Source: an uncultured Lysobacteraceae bacterium
GTDB taxonomy: Bacteria > Pseudomonadota > Gammaproteobacteria > Xanthomonadales > Xanthomonadaceae
DNA: 64,000 nucleotides
Assembly (NCBI GenBank): GCA_946480825.1
Contig: CAMLLG010000006.1
Span: 1 to 64,000 of the forward strand
Direction: 5' to 3'
In this document: positions 25,380 to 33,303 of the stretch, in pieces
Position numbering within the stretch: the first letter of the stretch is position 1
Layout: each line of letters begins with the position of its first letter
Notes under the pieces: generated by a model
The model's input: the letters and a program-made list of their open reading frames with translations, nothing else
Databases searched by the model: none
Told to the model about the DNA's origin: nothing
Position numbers and translations under genes: made by a program

Positions 25380-28127
25380 CTACGCCCCCAGCAGGGTCGC
25401 GGCGTGGATGTAGACGCGCTGCTGCCGACGCAGCGCGGTTTGGGCGAACAGGTCGGAGCCGCCGGTGCCGATGACCTGCTGGCCGGAAGGCGGGTTGCCG
25501 GCCGGCCCGAAGCGCAGGTCCACCGGGGGCTCCTGGAAGACCAGGAACCAGCCGGGCCCGCCGTCGTCGCCGGTCGCCTCGGCCGCGGTCAGGTCGAAAC
25601 CGAAACACGCGAGGCCCCCGGGCAGGCGCAGGTCCACCAGCGGATACAGGGTGGACTGCGCGCTGCCGAGGTCGGACAGCGGTGTCGGCGGTGTGGTCGC
25701 CGAGGCTTTCTGCAGGAACACCCTGGCGCGGTCGAAGCGCTGCAGCAGCGCGCCACGCACGGCGATCACCATCCGCGGCGAGGCGCCGGGCAGGCCGTGC
25801 CCGCCGAGCCGGCCGGCCCAGGTGTGCAGGTCGGGCCATTCGGCGCAGGTCTCCGACCAGAACCGGTCGAAGACCGTGCCGCGCTGATCGGTGGGGAAGC
25901 CGCGCCACAGCATCTCGCGGCCGATTTCCTCGTTCAGGCCGGCCAGGTAGCCCTCGATGAAGGCCGGATTGACGTTCATCAGCGCGATGTAGTGCTCGGG
26001 TGCGTCGCGGGCCTGCAGCGCCGGCGCCATCCAGTCGCGGTTGAGCGCCAGCAGCGGGCGCAGCATCGGCCACGGCAGTTTCGGCGCCAGCAGGATCGCG
26101 TCGAGGGTGTCGGCGGTCGCCGTGGCCAGCGCCGGCGAGCGCGCATCGGTGCCGATCCGGGCGCGGGTCCGACGCGCGATGGTGAAGGCCGGATCGGCCG
26201 CCGCGCGCAGGCCGTCGAACAGCGCCTCGCGCTCGCCGCCACCGGCCCGGCCCAGCGGGCGGCAATTCGCGGTGCGCGGCTTGGCCCAGCGGCTGGCCAG
26301 CGCGCGCGCGGCCTCCAGCGATTCGGGGGCGGTCGCGGTGATCGTGGGCAGGCGACCCGGCGGGCGGCGGCCGGGCAGGGGATCGATCGGGACCGGCGTG
26401 TTCCGTCGCGGATCAAGGACACGCGGATCGAGGACGCGCGGATCGAGGACGCGCGGATTGACGATCGCAGGATCGATCACGCGCGGATCGAGGATGGTCG
26501 GATCGATCCGGAACCGGTCGCCGGGCAGGCGACGTCCGGGAATGCCGCCCAGGGCTGCCAGCTCGCCGTACGTCAGAACGACGGCCTCGGGCGCCGCGGC
26601 CGTCGGGCGGCGCCCGCCGCCGTCGGCCAGCCGCAGCAGCAGGTCGGCGCTCTGCGGTTGGCCATCCCGCTGTCGCCGCAGCCGGCGCATGATCGGCCCG
26701 TTCGGCCGCACCAGCTTGCGGAACGCGCCGCTGGTGGCCAGCCGCGGCAGGCAACTGCGCGCCACTTCGGCGGCCGCGGTCAACCCGCGCGGCGCCAGCG
26801 GCAGATGGCCCAGCATCGGCGCCAGCCACAGCAGCGCACCGAGATCCTCGCCGTCGCGCCCGCGGGCCAGATCGGGCGCCAGGCGGCGGACGAACAGCGC
26901 GGTCGCGGCCGCGCGTGCGGTCTGGCCGATGCGCAGCCACTGGTTGGCGCGGTCGATCTCGCCGGCCTGCTCCCAGATCGCCGCCATCATCTCTTCCTGA
27001 TGCCGGCGCACCACCTCGGCGCCCAGCCCGGCGGCGGTCCGGCGCACCGGGTCGAGATTCAGCGCGCGGACCCAAGCCGGTGCCTGCGCGCCCAGCGGCA
27101 GGGCGGCGCGCACGTGCCGGCCGCCGTACACCGGCGGCGCCAGCGGCGAGAGGTCGGCCAGCCGGGCCGCAAGATGGCCGACCAGCGGCGATGGCGTGGC
27201 GGCCGCGGCGGTGGGGCCCATCACCGCGTCCATGCCGAGGACCGCATCGGCGAACAGGGGGCCGTCCGCGCCTTCGGGCGCGCCGGCGTCCAGTCGCCGG
27301 CCCGCGGCCGTCGTCGGATCGTAGGGCTTCAATTGCCCGACCAGATCGGCGAACCCGTCCGCGGCGCCGGTGCTGAAGCGCCAGTGGTCGTAGATCGGCA
27401 GATCCACGGGCTGGCCGACGGTCCATGCCGGGTCGAGCAGCGCCGGGTCGGCGAGGTCGATGGTCTCGCCCAGGCCGGCCGCGCGCCCGCCGCGGAAGGT
27501 CGGCACCAGACAGGCCAGATAATCGGTGTTCTCCAGCAGCACGATCGGGCACAGCAGCCGCGACCGGAACCGCCGCGGTGCGTCCCGTGCGCCGGCGATG
27601 ACCGCGGCGCGGTCGTCGCCGGCCCTGGCGTCGCCTTCCTGCACGTGCGCCCACCGGGCGGCGTACGCCAGATCCGGCAGCCGCGCGCTGCCGGCATCGC
27701 CCAGTCGCAGCACCGCGCCATGCGGGCCCGGCACCAGCTCGGCCTCGGTCGCCGGCACCGCCACCAGACACAGCCAGGGCATCAGCGTGTCGTCGGTGCC
27801 GGGCGCATGAGGCGTGAACAGCCACGGCAGATCCGGCCGCAGGAATTCGATCGACGCGAACTGCTCCGGCGACACCGCGGTGGCGTCGGGCGCAGGGACC
27901 CGCGCCAGGATCTGATCGGCGGCCAGCCCCACGGCATCGGCCGGGCCCAGCACCGCGAGGGTCGCGCCCGGTGCGGTCCAGACGGTGGGCGTGCCGTCGT
28001 CGCCGGTGGTGTTCAGACGCAGCGCGGTGTCGACCGTCGCGCGGATGCGCGCCTGCGGGGCGCCCGCGGCATGGGCGATCGCCGCGGCCACGGCCGGACG
28101 GGCATAGCGCAGGAATCGCAGGCTCAC
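25380..28127 (-). CDS. Large conserved hypothetical protein with ILDPR repeat (915 aa, operon gene 3)
   Basis: Unknown function. It starts with GTG (SLRFLRYARPAVAAAIAH). The N-terminal third has LRPDLPWLFTPHAP and LMPWLCLVAV. Residues about 538-573 are a run of five-residue units (TILDP RVIDP AIVNP RVLDP RVLDP RVLDP). The C-terminal third has ALMNVNPAFIEGYLAGLNEE and MLWRGFPTDQRGTVFDRFW, motifs I recall from uncharacterised proteins that travel with RQWxLGEF-type proteins, then LVDLRLPGGLACFGFDLT. There is no signal peptide. The spacing to the 1478-aa gene is 9 bp. No catalytic motif is visible. Confidence 0.72.
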   Translation of the reverse strand: MSLRFLRYARPAVAAAIAHAAGAPQARIRATVDTALRLNTTGDDGTPTVWTAPGATLAVLGPADAVGLAADQILARVPAPDATAVSPEQFASIEFLRPDLPWLFTPHAPGTDDTLMPWLCLVAVPATEAELVPGPHGAVLRLGDAGSARLPDLAYAARWAHVQEGDARAGDDRAAVIAGARDAPRRFRSRLLCPIVLLENTDYLACLVPTFRGGRAAGLGETIDLADPALLDPAWTVGQPVDLPIYDHWRFSTGAADGFADLVGQLKPYDPTTAAGRRLDAGAPEGADGPLFADAVLGMDAVMGPTAAAATPSPLVGHLAARLADLSPLAPPVYGGRHVRAALPLGAQAPAWVRALNLDPVRRTAAGLGAEVVRRHQEEMMAAIWEQAGEIDRANQWLRIGQTARAAATALFVRRLAPDLARGRDGEDLGALLWLAPMLGHLPLAPRGLTAAAEVARSCLPRLATSGAFRKLVRPNGPIMRRLRRQRDGQPQSADLLLRLADGGGRRPTAAAPEAVVLTYGELAALGGIPGRRLPGDRFRIDPTILDPRVIDPAIVNPRVLDPRVLDPRVLDPRRNTPVPIDPLPGRRPPGRLPTITATAPESLEAARALASRWAKPRTANCRPLGRAGGGEREALFDGLRAAADPAFTIARRTRARIGTDARSPALATATADTLDAILLAPKLPWPMLRPLLALNRDWMAPALQARDAPEHYIALMNVNPAFIEGYLAGLNEEIGREMLWRGFPTDQRGTVFDRFWSETCAEWPDLHTWAGRLGGHGLPGASPRMVIAVRGALLQRFDRARVFLQKASATTPPTPLSDLGSAQSTLYPLVDLRLPGGLACFGFDLTAAEATGDDGGPGWFLVFQEPPVDLRFGPAGNPPSGQQVIGTGGSDLFAQTALRRQQRVYIHAATLLGA
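26410..26514. repeat. Seven 15-bp tandem repeats inside the 915-aa gene
   Basis: The unit GGATCGAGGACGCGC occurs as seven consecutive 15-bp units with variation, two of them identical (26425 and 26440). On the coding strand each unit gives one x[IV][LIV][DN]P pentamer. The tract could vary in copy number between strains without shifting the frame. Confidence 0.85.
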
Positions 28128-28141
28128 GGGTCTGGGCTCAA

Positions 28142-28186
28142 GGGTCGATGGCTCATGGGTCGATGGCTCATGGGTCGATGGTCATG
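28142..28186. repeat. 15-bp tandem repeat at the junction of operon genes 2 and 3
   Basis: GGGTCGATGGCTCAT is present twice exactly (28142, 28157) and a third time slightly changed (28172). It fills most of the 54-bp gap between the DUF6603-type gene and the 915-aa gene and overlaps the stop codon of the former. Confidence 0.8.
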
Positions 28187-31100
28187 GATCGGCCACCACG
28201 ATGGCTTCGTGCGCCGGCACCAGCGTCTGCACGCCGCCCCGGCCGCGACGCCTCTCGTCCGCCAGGACGGCATGGGCGGCTTCGCCGCCGGGAAAGGTCT
28301 GCAGCGTGTCGGGGTCGGCCAGCACGTGGCGTTCCGGCCGGATCGTGATCGCGGGCGCGCCGGCATCGCCGAGCAGTCGGGTATCGGCCCGCACGAAACC
28401 CAGCCCGGGTTTCCCGGGCGCGATGCGTGCGGCCTGCGCACCGGTCGGATGCACCACCGTCTCCTCGAACTCCGCCGTCACCGGCGCGAGCAGCGTCCGC
28501 GGCAGCCACAGCCCGGCCGGCGTCGCTTCCACGCCGGCGGGCAGGCTCTCGAACGCCGGTCGCGTCAGTTTCTCGTCGTCGCTCAGCGGTTCGAACTCGC
28601 CCGGCGCGAAATCCTCCTCCACCGCCCGCGCCGCCACCGTGGCGCCGCCCAGCGACAGCCCGTCGATGGCGAAGGCGGCGGGGTCGGACACCAGGGCGGT
28701 GCCGAACTTGCGCAGCACCTTGCCCAGCGGCAACAGGCGCTGGCGGAAGCCCAGCCCGCCCAGCGGATGCACCAGCACCGTGCCCGGCAACGGTTCGACC
28801 CGCCGCAGCGACACCACCGCCTCGGCGTCGGCCCGCGGCAGCGCGGCCCAGTTCTCCGCACGCACGATCTCCGCCGCCAACTGCCGCTGCAGATCGCTGC
28901 GCGGCAGCCCGGCGGGCGGCGTTTCGGCCGCGGGTTCGCCCAGCACCGCCTCGAACGGAATGCGCAGCGGCACGATGATCTGCACTTCGACGAAGCCGCT
29001 GATCCGCCACGGCTCCGGGCCGATGAGCGACGCTTCCAGCCGCGCCAGGAACAGGACCACGTCGTTGCACTTGATCGCGATGCCCGCGCGCAGGTCGGCC
29101 GCGAAGAACGGCGGGTCGAAGATCAGCAGCACGTCGAACTGCGCGTAGGCCTCGACGCTGAACACGCCCAGCGCCGTCTCTACCGCCAGCCGGAAATCCG
29201 CGCCGGCGCCGAACTGCACGGCGTTGGAGGTCACCGCGAAATACGAGGTGAGCGTGAACGTCGGGTTTTCGCCCGCCGACAGCGCGATCCCCATCCGCGC
29301 CGGCGCGTGGAAATCCGGCGGCGGCAGGAAACGCGGATTGAAACCGCCCACCGACAGCACGAAGGCCTTGGTCGCGCCCCACGAAATCAGCATCGCCATG
29401 CCGCCGGTCACCGCGAACGCGGCGATCCGCGAATCCACCAGCCGCGCTTCGATGGTCAGCCTGCCGCGGCCGAGGTCGATCAGGCCCACGACTTCCAGGC
29501 GCAGATCGACCACCGGATCGTCCTTGGTCGGCAGCGCCGCGCGCATCCGCCCCAGGATCGCGATCACGATCGGCGAAGGCAGCGCCAGCAGCAGCGCCAC
29601 GTCCATCTCCAGCAGCGCGTTCGCGCCCCAGCCGATCTTCACCATCGGCCCGAACACGTGGCGGTCGCGCTGCGGCGGGAACACCCGGCCGATGTCGTCG
29701 ACGATCCGGCGCGCGTTCGCCACCACGTCGCGCGGAAACAGGATCGACCCCAAGCGGCCCTCGCGCAGGCACTGCCCCAGCGCGTCGGTGTCCATGTTGC
29801 GGTGGATGCCCACCAGCCCGCCGATGCCGATCAGGCTGAAACCGAAACCGAGCTGGATCGGCGGAAATTCCGCGGTGATGACCAGCAGCATGCTGAAACC
29901 GTCGCCGCCGTCCGGCAGCCGCGTGGTCACCACGCCCACCGCGTTGAACGACAGCGCCTTCATCGACAGCTGCACCGCCCCGGCGTACAGCGCCGCGTCC
30001 GGATCGAAGAACAGATAACCGCCGCCTTTCACCGGGCCTGCGTCGAGGACCAGGCCGACCCCGGCAGGCGGTTTGAAGCCGATGCCGAAGACCAGGCCTG
30101 CGGCTCCGTCGTCCCGCGGCCCCAACTGCATCTGCAGGCCGATGCGCTCGACCGATGCCGCGAGCGGCCCGATTGCCAGCCCCGCATCGAGCATGCCGAC
30201 GACCTTGAGCCCGTGTTCCGACACGGTGGCGCTGATCCTCAATTGTTCGAGGATGATCGGCCCGAGGCTTCGCTCGATCGTGAGTACGAATTCGAGCCCC
30301 AGCGCCCCTTCGAATCGCAGGCCACCCTTCCCGGACCAGGCGATCGCCAGATCGCACTCTGCCGCCAGTCCTTCGGGCGGCAAGCTCGCCTTGAGGAAGC
30401 CGTCTTCGGGGGGCACGTTGATCGCCAGCCGTATGCCCGTGGCGGCGAGTCGGAATCCGCCGTCGACGAAGGGTTCGACGGCGGACACATCGAGCGTCCC
30501 GCCGATCGCCAGTTCGCCCAGCTCTGCGTGGATACCATCGGGTTTGCCGAATCGCAGCAGCGGCCCCGCGCCCGGACGACGGCCCAGGTCCGCGCGCAGC
30601 GACAACGCTGCGGCACCGGCCTCGAAGTCGACGCCCGTGCGACGGATGGCGAGCCCGCCCGGTTGGCCGCTGGCGGCCAGCGATGCGCGCCAATCGCCGA
30701 AATCGCGGGATACGCCCAATGCGCCCTGCGGAACGAAAACGAGTTCGTAGCCGCCGCCGGGCAGATCGAACAGCGTGAAGCACAGCAGTGACGTCGCCTG
30801 CACGCCGGTCTGACCGGTGTCGATCGGCAGCATTACGAACAGCGAGCGCCGCTCCGCGTCCAGATGCGCCGCCGGAATGGTATTGGGCGCGGCGCGGAGT
30901 TCGGATGCCCAGGCGATCAGACCAAGATCGCGCAGAAAGGCGGCCCATGCCGGAAAGGTTCGCTGCGCGACCTGTTCGGCCGAAAGGCCGGCGGGATCGG
31001 ACAGTCCGAAAAGCGCGAAGAATGCATCGCCAGGCGAGGCGAAGAAGCGTGAGATCGCGTCGAAATCCAGCTTCGGATACGCGCGTGCGGGACGCACCGT

Positions 31101-31571
31101 GCCGCCCGATGGCGATGCGATGGCTGGCCGTTCGGCGTAGACCAGCACGCCCAACAATTCAAGCCCCGAACGGATCGCCGGGTGGAAGTTGCCGAGCGCG
31201 AGCACGATCAGAGAGCCCAGGAGATCCTCGACGAACTGTAGGCCCAGGTCCCGAGGCAGCCCCGGCGCGGGCGAGGTGCTCTCGCCGAAGGTCGAAAACC
31301 GGCCGATGCCCGTCATCAGTTCCGGAAGAATCGTCAGCAGGTCTTCGAAGCCGATCGGTTCGACGGGATCCAGGTTGCGCAGTTTCACCAGCGCCGCCGC
31401 CAGATCCGCCGCCAGACCGACGAATTGCGCGGGATCGAGCCCTGTCCCTTGCAGATCCCAACCGGTCAGATCGGTCAGTGTGCCGATGGCCTCAGGCGTA
31501 TCGGCCAGCCGCTCCAACGGCTCGGCGAGCGTGGTCGCGAATAGAACGATGGCGCGTCCGGCGTCGATCAT
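28182..31571 (-). CDS. DUF6603-like large protein (1129 aa, operon gene 2)
   Basis: Unknown function. The first 250 residues are helical and mostly hydrophobic-amphipathic. From about residue 330 to 900 the chain is beta-rich with strictly alternating polar and apolar residues. It includes FGFSLIGIGGLVGIHRNMDT, LGSILFPRDVV, RHVFGPMVKIGWG, IAILGRMRAALP and ISWGATKAFVLSVGGFNPRF, the block I recall as DUF6603. The C-terminal part has LSDDEKLTRPAFESLPAGV. There is no signal peptide. Long amphipathic beta sheets can shield lipids or line a channel; that is inference. The ATG overlaps the stop of the nuclease-like gene (ATGA). Assignment to DUF6603 is from memory and needs a profile search. Confidence 0.7.
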   Translation of the reverse strand: MIDAGRAIVLFATTLAEPLERLADTPEAIGTLTDLTGWDLQGTGLDPAQFVGLAADLAAALVKLRNLDPVEPIGFEDLLTILPELMTGIGRFSTFGESTSPAPGLPRDLGLQFVEDLLGSLIVLALGNFHPAIRSGLELLGVLVYAERPAIASPSGGTVRPARAYPKLDFDAISRFFASPGDAFFALFGLSDPAGLSAEQVAQRTFPAWAAFLRDLGLIAWASELRAAPNTIPAAHLDAERRSLFVMLPIDTGQTGVQATSLLCFTLFDLPGGGYELVFVPQGALGVSRDFGDWRASLAASGQPGGLAIRRTGVDFEAGAAALSLRADLGRRPGAGPLLRFGKPDGIHAELGELAIGGTLDVSAVEPFVDGGFRLAATGIRLAINVPPEDGFLKASLPPEGLAAECDLAIAWSGKGGLRFEGALGLEFVLTIERSLGPIILEQLRISATVSEHGLKVVGMLDAGLAIGPLAASVERIGLQMQLGPRDDGAAGLVFGIGFKPPAGVGLVLDAGPVKGGGYLFFDPDAALYAGAVQLSMKALSFNAVGVVTTRLPDGGDGFSMLLVITAEFPPIQLGFGFSLIGIGGLVGIHRNMDTDALGQCLREGRLGSILFPRDVVANARRIVDDIGRVFPPQRDRHVFGPMVKIGWGANALLEMDVALLLALPSPIVIAILGRMRAALPTKDDPVVDLRLEVVGLIDLGRGRLTIEARLVDSRIAAFAVTGGMAMLISWGATKAFVLSVGGFNPRFLPPPDFHAPARMGIALSAGENPTFTLTSYFAVTSNAVQFGAGADFRLAVETALGVFSVEAYAQFDVLLIFDPPFFAADLRAGIAIKCNDVVLFLARLEASLIGPEPWRISGFVEVQIIVPLRIPFEAVLGEPAAETPPAGLPRSDLQRQLAAEIVRAENWAALPRADAEAVVSLRRVEPLPGTVLVHPLGGLGFRQRLLPLGKVLRKFGTALVSDPAAFAIDGLSLGGATVAARAVEEDFAPGEFEPLSDDEKLTRPAFESLPAGVEATPAGLWLPRTLLAPVTAEFEETVVHPTGAQAARIAPGKPGLGFVRADTRLLGDAGAPAITIRPERHVLADPDTLQTFPGGEAAHAVLADERRRGRGGVQTLVPAHEAIVVADP

Positions 31572-33043
31572 CCGAGCGCCAACCAGCCAAGCAGCGCGAC
31601 AATGCGCACGGCGAGTTCCGCAAGCAGCTTGGCCGCCACCAGGATGGCACCCAGAGTCGCGGCAGCGGCGACACCGGCGGCAACCGCGACCTCGATCTTG
31701 GCTTTGACCTGTCTATGCGCTTCCTCGCGCGCATTGGCCGTCTGGGGGAACTTGAGGGCGTACAGATCGCTCGGCACCTTGATGTATTTGTAGACGATCG
31801 CACCCGCTATCGGTGAGGCGAAGGCGACCCAACCGCCCGGCGCGGGCGCGGTACCGAACGTGCCGATCTGTCCCGGCAGTCCCGGCAGCGCCGGAATGTT
31901 GAACACGTTGAGCACGGCGACGTACATGGAGGCTTCCGCTGCGGCCTGGGCCAGGCCCTCGCCGTTCGGCCCCGCAGGCTTGATTTCGTAAACCCAGCCG
32001 GGCGGCTGGCCATGCGTCATCACCAGCTCGAATATGTCGGGCCGCGTCAATGCGGCGCTGCGGCCCAGATCGCTGACGTCGCCGCCCATCGAGAAATGCG
32101 AACGCAGGAAGTTGAAGATCGACTCCACCGGTGTCGTGTTGGTCCAGATGCCGTCGCTCGGCAACACCACGTGCGTTCCGTGCGCGGCGCGATAGAAGAG
32201 AGCGATCGCGGTATGCATCGCGGTGCCGATGAAGTAGCCGTAGGGCATTCTCTCGGGCTTGTTGAATTCCAGAAAATCCATTCTCGTCCGATCGAAATTC
32301 CTGGCGAGATTCTTCAATGCGTCGAACCAGCCGGGCGGTCCCACCATGCCGGCCTTCAGCGGCACGGACGCGCCGCGCCCTCCCGGTGCCGCAGGAGGTA
32401 GGTCGTCCAGATCGGCGATCATGTCCGCGGCCAGGCCTTCCGCATCTCCAGGCTGGAATCCAAGGCTGACGAACACTTCGATCATGTCCTGCATTGGCAA
32501 TTCGACGAGATGCGTGGCGAGCGTCAGCCAATGCTGCAGATCGGCGGGAGTCGTCTCGTGAATCGCACCCATGAGGCGGGCGGCCATCCATGCGGCGCGC
32601 ACTGCGGTGTCGACGTTCGGCAGCGCATCGAACGCGGGCTGCAGCAACGTGAGATAGGAAACGCCGCCGAGCGTGGGCCCTCGTTTCGAGAGCGTGGCCA
32701 GAACGGTACGGCGGTCGGGCCAGTTGAGCTGCGACAGCTTGTCGACGGCCTCCAGCAGGCCCGGCCCGATGAATGCCTGTTCCAGTTCGCCGATCACGGT
32801 CTCTGGTGCGAAAGGACTGGCGCGTGGTCGGGGATAGACCTGCGCGATGGCGTCTTCGACCTGCCGTATGGCGTCAGGCGCGTAGGGAATCCGGGATTTC
32901 GGCTGCGAAAGCTGGGCCTCCTGCATCTTCCAGCTACCGAGCAGGTCGGTCAGCACCATGCCCGCGCTGGGGAACCCCTGCGCAGCGCCGATGGCTGCGA
33001 TGCGCGCGCCGACCGCATCCGCAAGATCGATGTTGGCAGTCAA
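31568..33043 (-). CDS. Predicted PD-(D/E)XK nuclease-like protein with hydrophobic C-terminus (operon gene 1)
   Basis: A 491-aa protein. The N-terminal 260 residues are helical and unassigned. Residues about 270-380 look like a restriction-endonuclease-fold toxin domain: YFIGTAMHTAIALFYRAAHG, then TRPDIFELVMTHG and PPGWVYEIKPAGPNGEGLAQ. This gives a D-x16-E-x-K core (Asp336, Glu353, Lys355) followed by a helix (AAAEASMYVAVLNVF), as in polymorphic-toxin REase domains. The last 45 residues are highly hydrophobic (AATLGAILVAAKLLAELAVR) and may insert in a membrane. The frame opens at TTG 33058, but GGAGG at 33052-33056 sits 8 nt before TTG 33043, so I start there. It overlaps the preceding leader ORF by TTGA and the next gene by ATGA. 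Nuclease activity is a prediction. Confidence 0.65.
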   Translation of the reverse strand: MTANIDLADAVGARIAAIGAAQGFPSAGMVLTDLLGSWKMQEAQLSQPKSRIPYAPDAIRQVEDAIAQVYPRPRASPFAPETVIGELEQAFIGPGLLEAVDKLSQLNWPDRRTVLATLSKRGPTLGGVSYLTLLQPAFDALPNVDTAVRAAWMAARLMGAIHETTPADLQHWLTLATHLVELPMQDMIEVFVSLGFQPGDAEGLAADMIADLDDLPPAAPGGRGASVPLKAGMVGPPGWFDALKNLARNFDRTRMDFLEFNKPERMPYGYFIGTAMHTAIALFYRAAHGTHVVLPSDGIWTNTTPVESIFNFLRSHFSMGGDVSDLGRSAALTRPDIFELVMTHGQPPGWVYEIKPAGPNGEGLAQAAAEASMYVAVLNVFNIPALPGLPGQIGTFGTAPAPGGWVAFASPIAGAIVYKYIKVPSDLYALKFPQTANAREEAHRQVKAKIEVAVAAGVAAAATLGAILVAAKLLAELAVRIVALLGWLALG

Positions 33044-33120
33044 ACGGATCGCCTCCAACTACGGTTGCGAAGTGCTGGCGAAACGCCAGCGGCGACTTCC
33101 ATGATCTCCCTGCGACCCAT
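33040..33120 (-). CDS. Candidate 26-aa leader ORF ahead of the nuclease-like gene
   Basis: ATG at 33120 with GGAG five bases upstream encodes MGRREIMEVAAGVSPALRNR plus SWRRSV and stops with a TGA that overlaps the TTG start of the nuclease-like gene. The arrangement would couple translation of a possibly toxic product to a short peptide. The transcript also forms a hairpin (GCTGGCG-TTT-CGCCAGC) within this ORF. It is too short to judge by homology. Confidence 0.35.
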   Translation of the reverse strand: MGRREIMEVAAGVSPALRNRSWRRSV

Positions 33121-33224
33121 CGACACTCCTCGCGGCGAACGAATTGGACGCGGCCGGGCGGGGGGCGAAGCGGCGTGGCACGCCGCCGCGCGGTACCGTC
33201 CCGCGGCCATCCATGACCCAAACG

Positions 33225-33255
33225 AAAAACCGGCTGGCGCGAGGCCAGCCGGTTT
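33225..33255 (-). terminator. Rho-independent terminator of htpG
   Basis: A perfect 12-bp stem (AAACCGGCTGGC / GCCAGCCGGTTT) with a 5-nt loop is followed, on the minus strand, by a T-run. It lies about 50 bp after the htpG stop and separates htpG from the operon that begins near 33120. Confidence 0.88.
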
Positions 33256-33303
33256 CGTCGGGACGGCGAACGGGTCGCAGGCGTGCGACCCGGGGATGCG
33301 CGG

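Noticed and set aside
26410..26514. Pentapeptide-repeat protein fold
   Set aside because: The units are xILDP-like, not the A(D/N)Lxx pattern of pentapeptide-repeat proteins, and there are only seven.
20979..30791. A 3270-codon open frame on the plus strand opposite the orphan operon
   Set aside because: It is antisense to four genes with good domain motifs and ribosome sites, and its translation is Arg/Gln/Gly-rich without motifs. Such long antisense frames are usual at very high GC.
19354..33043. Extracellular contractile injection system or phage tail
   Set aside because: No sheath, tube, baseplate, spike, tape-measure or AAA+ ATPase motif could be seen in any of the five proteins.
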